Source: Thermoplasmata archaeon (lineage in GTDB: Archaea; Thermoplasmatota; Thermoplasmata; Thermoplasmatales; Thermoplasmataceae). From it: a DNA stretch of 5,967 nt. Positions 5,132 to 5,967 of this stretch are shown here, piece by piece; the first letter of the stretch is position 1; every line of letters begins with the position of its first letter. The stretch spans positions 1-5,967 of the forward strand of contig JAKAYJ010000076.1 of NCBI GenBank assembly GCA_021816385.1, read 5' to 3'. The position numbers and the translations under genes are program-made. The notes beneath the pieces were generated by a model, which saw only the letters and a program-made list of their open reading frames with translations, was not told the origin of the DNA and made no database searches.

Positions 5132-5967
5132 ATGGGAAAAAGTGGAATAGTAAGTTACGGGAGTTATATCCCAAAATACAGGATCAAACCAGACGAAATA
5201 GCCAGGATCTGGGGAGAGGATCCGGAGAACATAAAGAATGGTATCTACATTCTGAGTAAATCTGTTCCTTCTCCTGATGAGGATGTAGCAACAATCTCTG
5301 TTGAGGCTGCAAGGACAGCGTTAAAGCGAGGAGGTATAAAGGGTGAACAGATAGAGGCAATGTATATAGGCTCAGAAAGCCATCCCTATGCAGTAAAACC
5401 AACAGCCACAATTGTGTCTTCAGCAATAGGAGCAAAGTTCGACATGTTCGCTGCCGATTACGAGTTTGCGTGCAAGGCAGGTACAGCAGGAATGCAGAAT
5501 GTACTTGCAATGGTCCAGTCAGGAATGATCAAGACAGGAATGGCAATTGGTTCTGATACTTCGCAGGGTGCACCAGGTGATGTACTGGAATATTCAGCAT
5601 CTGCAGGTGGTACAGCCATGATCATAGGAAGTGAAAATGTTGCGGCAGAGATCAAGTCAACTTTATCTGTGACATCAGATACTCCAGATTTCTGGAGAAG
5701 AGAAGGCCAGCCATATCCTACACACGGGGAGAGATTTACTGGCGAGCCCGCCTATTTCAAGCATGTTGTGTCTGCTGGAAAGGAAATGATGGAGAGAATG
5801 AAAACCAAGCCTGAAGACTATGATTATGCAGTATTTCATCAGCCAAATGGTAAATTCCCTACCAGGGCTGCAAAGTTACTGGGATTTGAAGAAAAACAGT
5901 ACAAGGAGGGATTGCTAACTCCGCTCATAGGAAATACCTATTCTGGTGCAATGATGGTTGGACTTTC
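5132..5967 (+). CDS. Hydroxymethylglutaryl-CoA synthase, archaeal type (3' end missing)
   Basis: The first 278 codons plus two bases; the family is about 350 residues, so roughly 70 are missing to the right. It condenses acetyl-CoA with acetoacetyl-CoA to HMG-CoA, the step before HMG-CoA reductase in the mevalonate pathway to archaeal isoprenoid lipids. The thiolase-fold protein shows the catalytic triad of the family: Glu82 in [14 protein letters not shown], nucleophilic Cys114 in [10 protein letters not shown], and His236 in [10 protein letters not shown]. Other archaeal hallmarks are [14 protein letters not shown] (5-18), [12 protein letters not shown] (44-55), [11 protein letters not shown] (182-192) and [14 protein letters not shown] (198-211). 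The ATG at 5132 is chosen because it begins the family N-terminus and lies ~27 bp from a TATA box. In many archaea a thiolase and a DUF35 Zn-ribbon gene follow; that lies outside the window. Confidence 0.96.
   Translation, partial: MGKSGIVSYGSYIPKYRIKPDEIARIWGEDPENIKNGIYILSKSVPSPDEDVATISVEAARTALKRGGIKGEQIEAMYIGSESHPYAVKPTATIVSSAIGAKFDMFAADYEFACKAGTAGMQNVLAMVQSGMIKTGMAIGSDTSQGAPGDVLEYSASAGGTAMIIGSENVAAEIKSTLSVTSDTPDFWRREGQPYPTHGERFTGEPAYFKHVVSAGKEMMERMKTKPEDYDYAVFHQPNGKFPTRAAKLLGFEEKQYKEGLLTPLIGNTYSGAMMVGL

Noticed and set aside
5184..5655. Minus-strand reading frames opposite HMG-CoA synthase
   Set aside because: They are antisense shadows of a strongly conserved enzyme and show compositionally odd, family-free proteins.

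Overview
The window looks like chromosomal DNA from an archaeon, most likely of the Thermoplasmatales (Thermoplasma/Ferroplasma/Cuniculiplasma-like). This is inferred from gene content and protein character, not from a database match. The supporting evidence is an archaeal ribosomal stalk cluster in the order L11-L1-L10(P0)-L12(P1), a P0 protein with an acidic tail ending in GFGALFG, an archaeal-type HMG-CoA synthase, an archaeal MptE-family pterin pyrophosphokinase, and short AT-rich TATA boxes about 25-30 bp upstream of start codons that lack Shine-Dalgarno sites.

Layout. On the minus strand, reading right to left from 2196 to 1, are L11, L1, L10 and the first 16 codons of L12. Divergent from L11 across only 54 bp is a ComB-family gene on the plus strand (2251-2910). 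Its 3' end overlaps by 20 bp the 3' end of an mptE-like gene on the minus strand. That gene is joined by an ATGA overlap to an upstream DUF373 membrane protein gene (3541-4671, minus). Next is a small basic winged-helix protein (4724-4939, minus), then a 192-bp AT-rich divergent spacer, then the first 278 codons of HMG-CoA synthase on the plus strand, cut by the window end.

How the genes work together. L11 and L1 bind 23S rRNA, and P0 anchors multiple L12 dimers that recruit translation factors. The genes lie in the usual archaeal order, with a TGATG junction between L1 and L10 and strong Shine-Dalgarno sites before the internal genes L1, L10 and L12. HMG-CoA synthase serves the mevalonate pathway to archaeal isoprenoid lipids. 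MptE makes the pterin diphosphate needed for folate-like C1 carriers. The ComB homologue and DUF373 protein have no firm role here.

Most of the window is housekeeping. The points worth a second look are regulatory: one AT-rich octamer that could be the TATA box for both L11 and the ComB gene, a possible second promoter and hairpins at the start of L1, and a 17-bp near-perfect palindrome covering the probable TATA box of the small winged-helix gene. The translational coupling of a pterin enzyme to a six-helix DUF373 protein is also notable. No mobile element, CRISPR array, tRNA or rRNA was seen.
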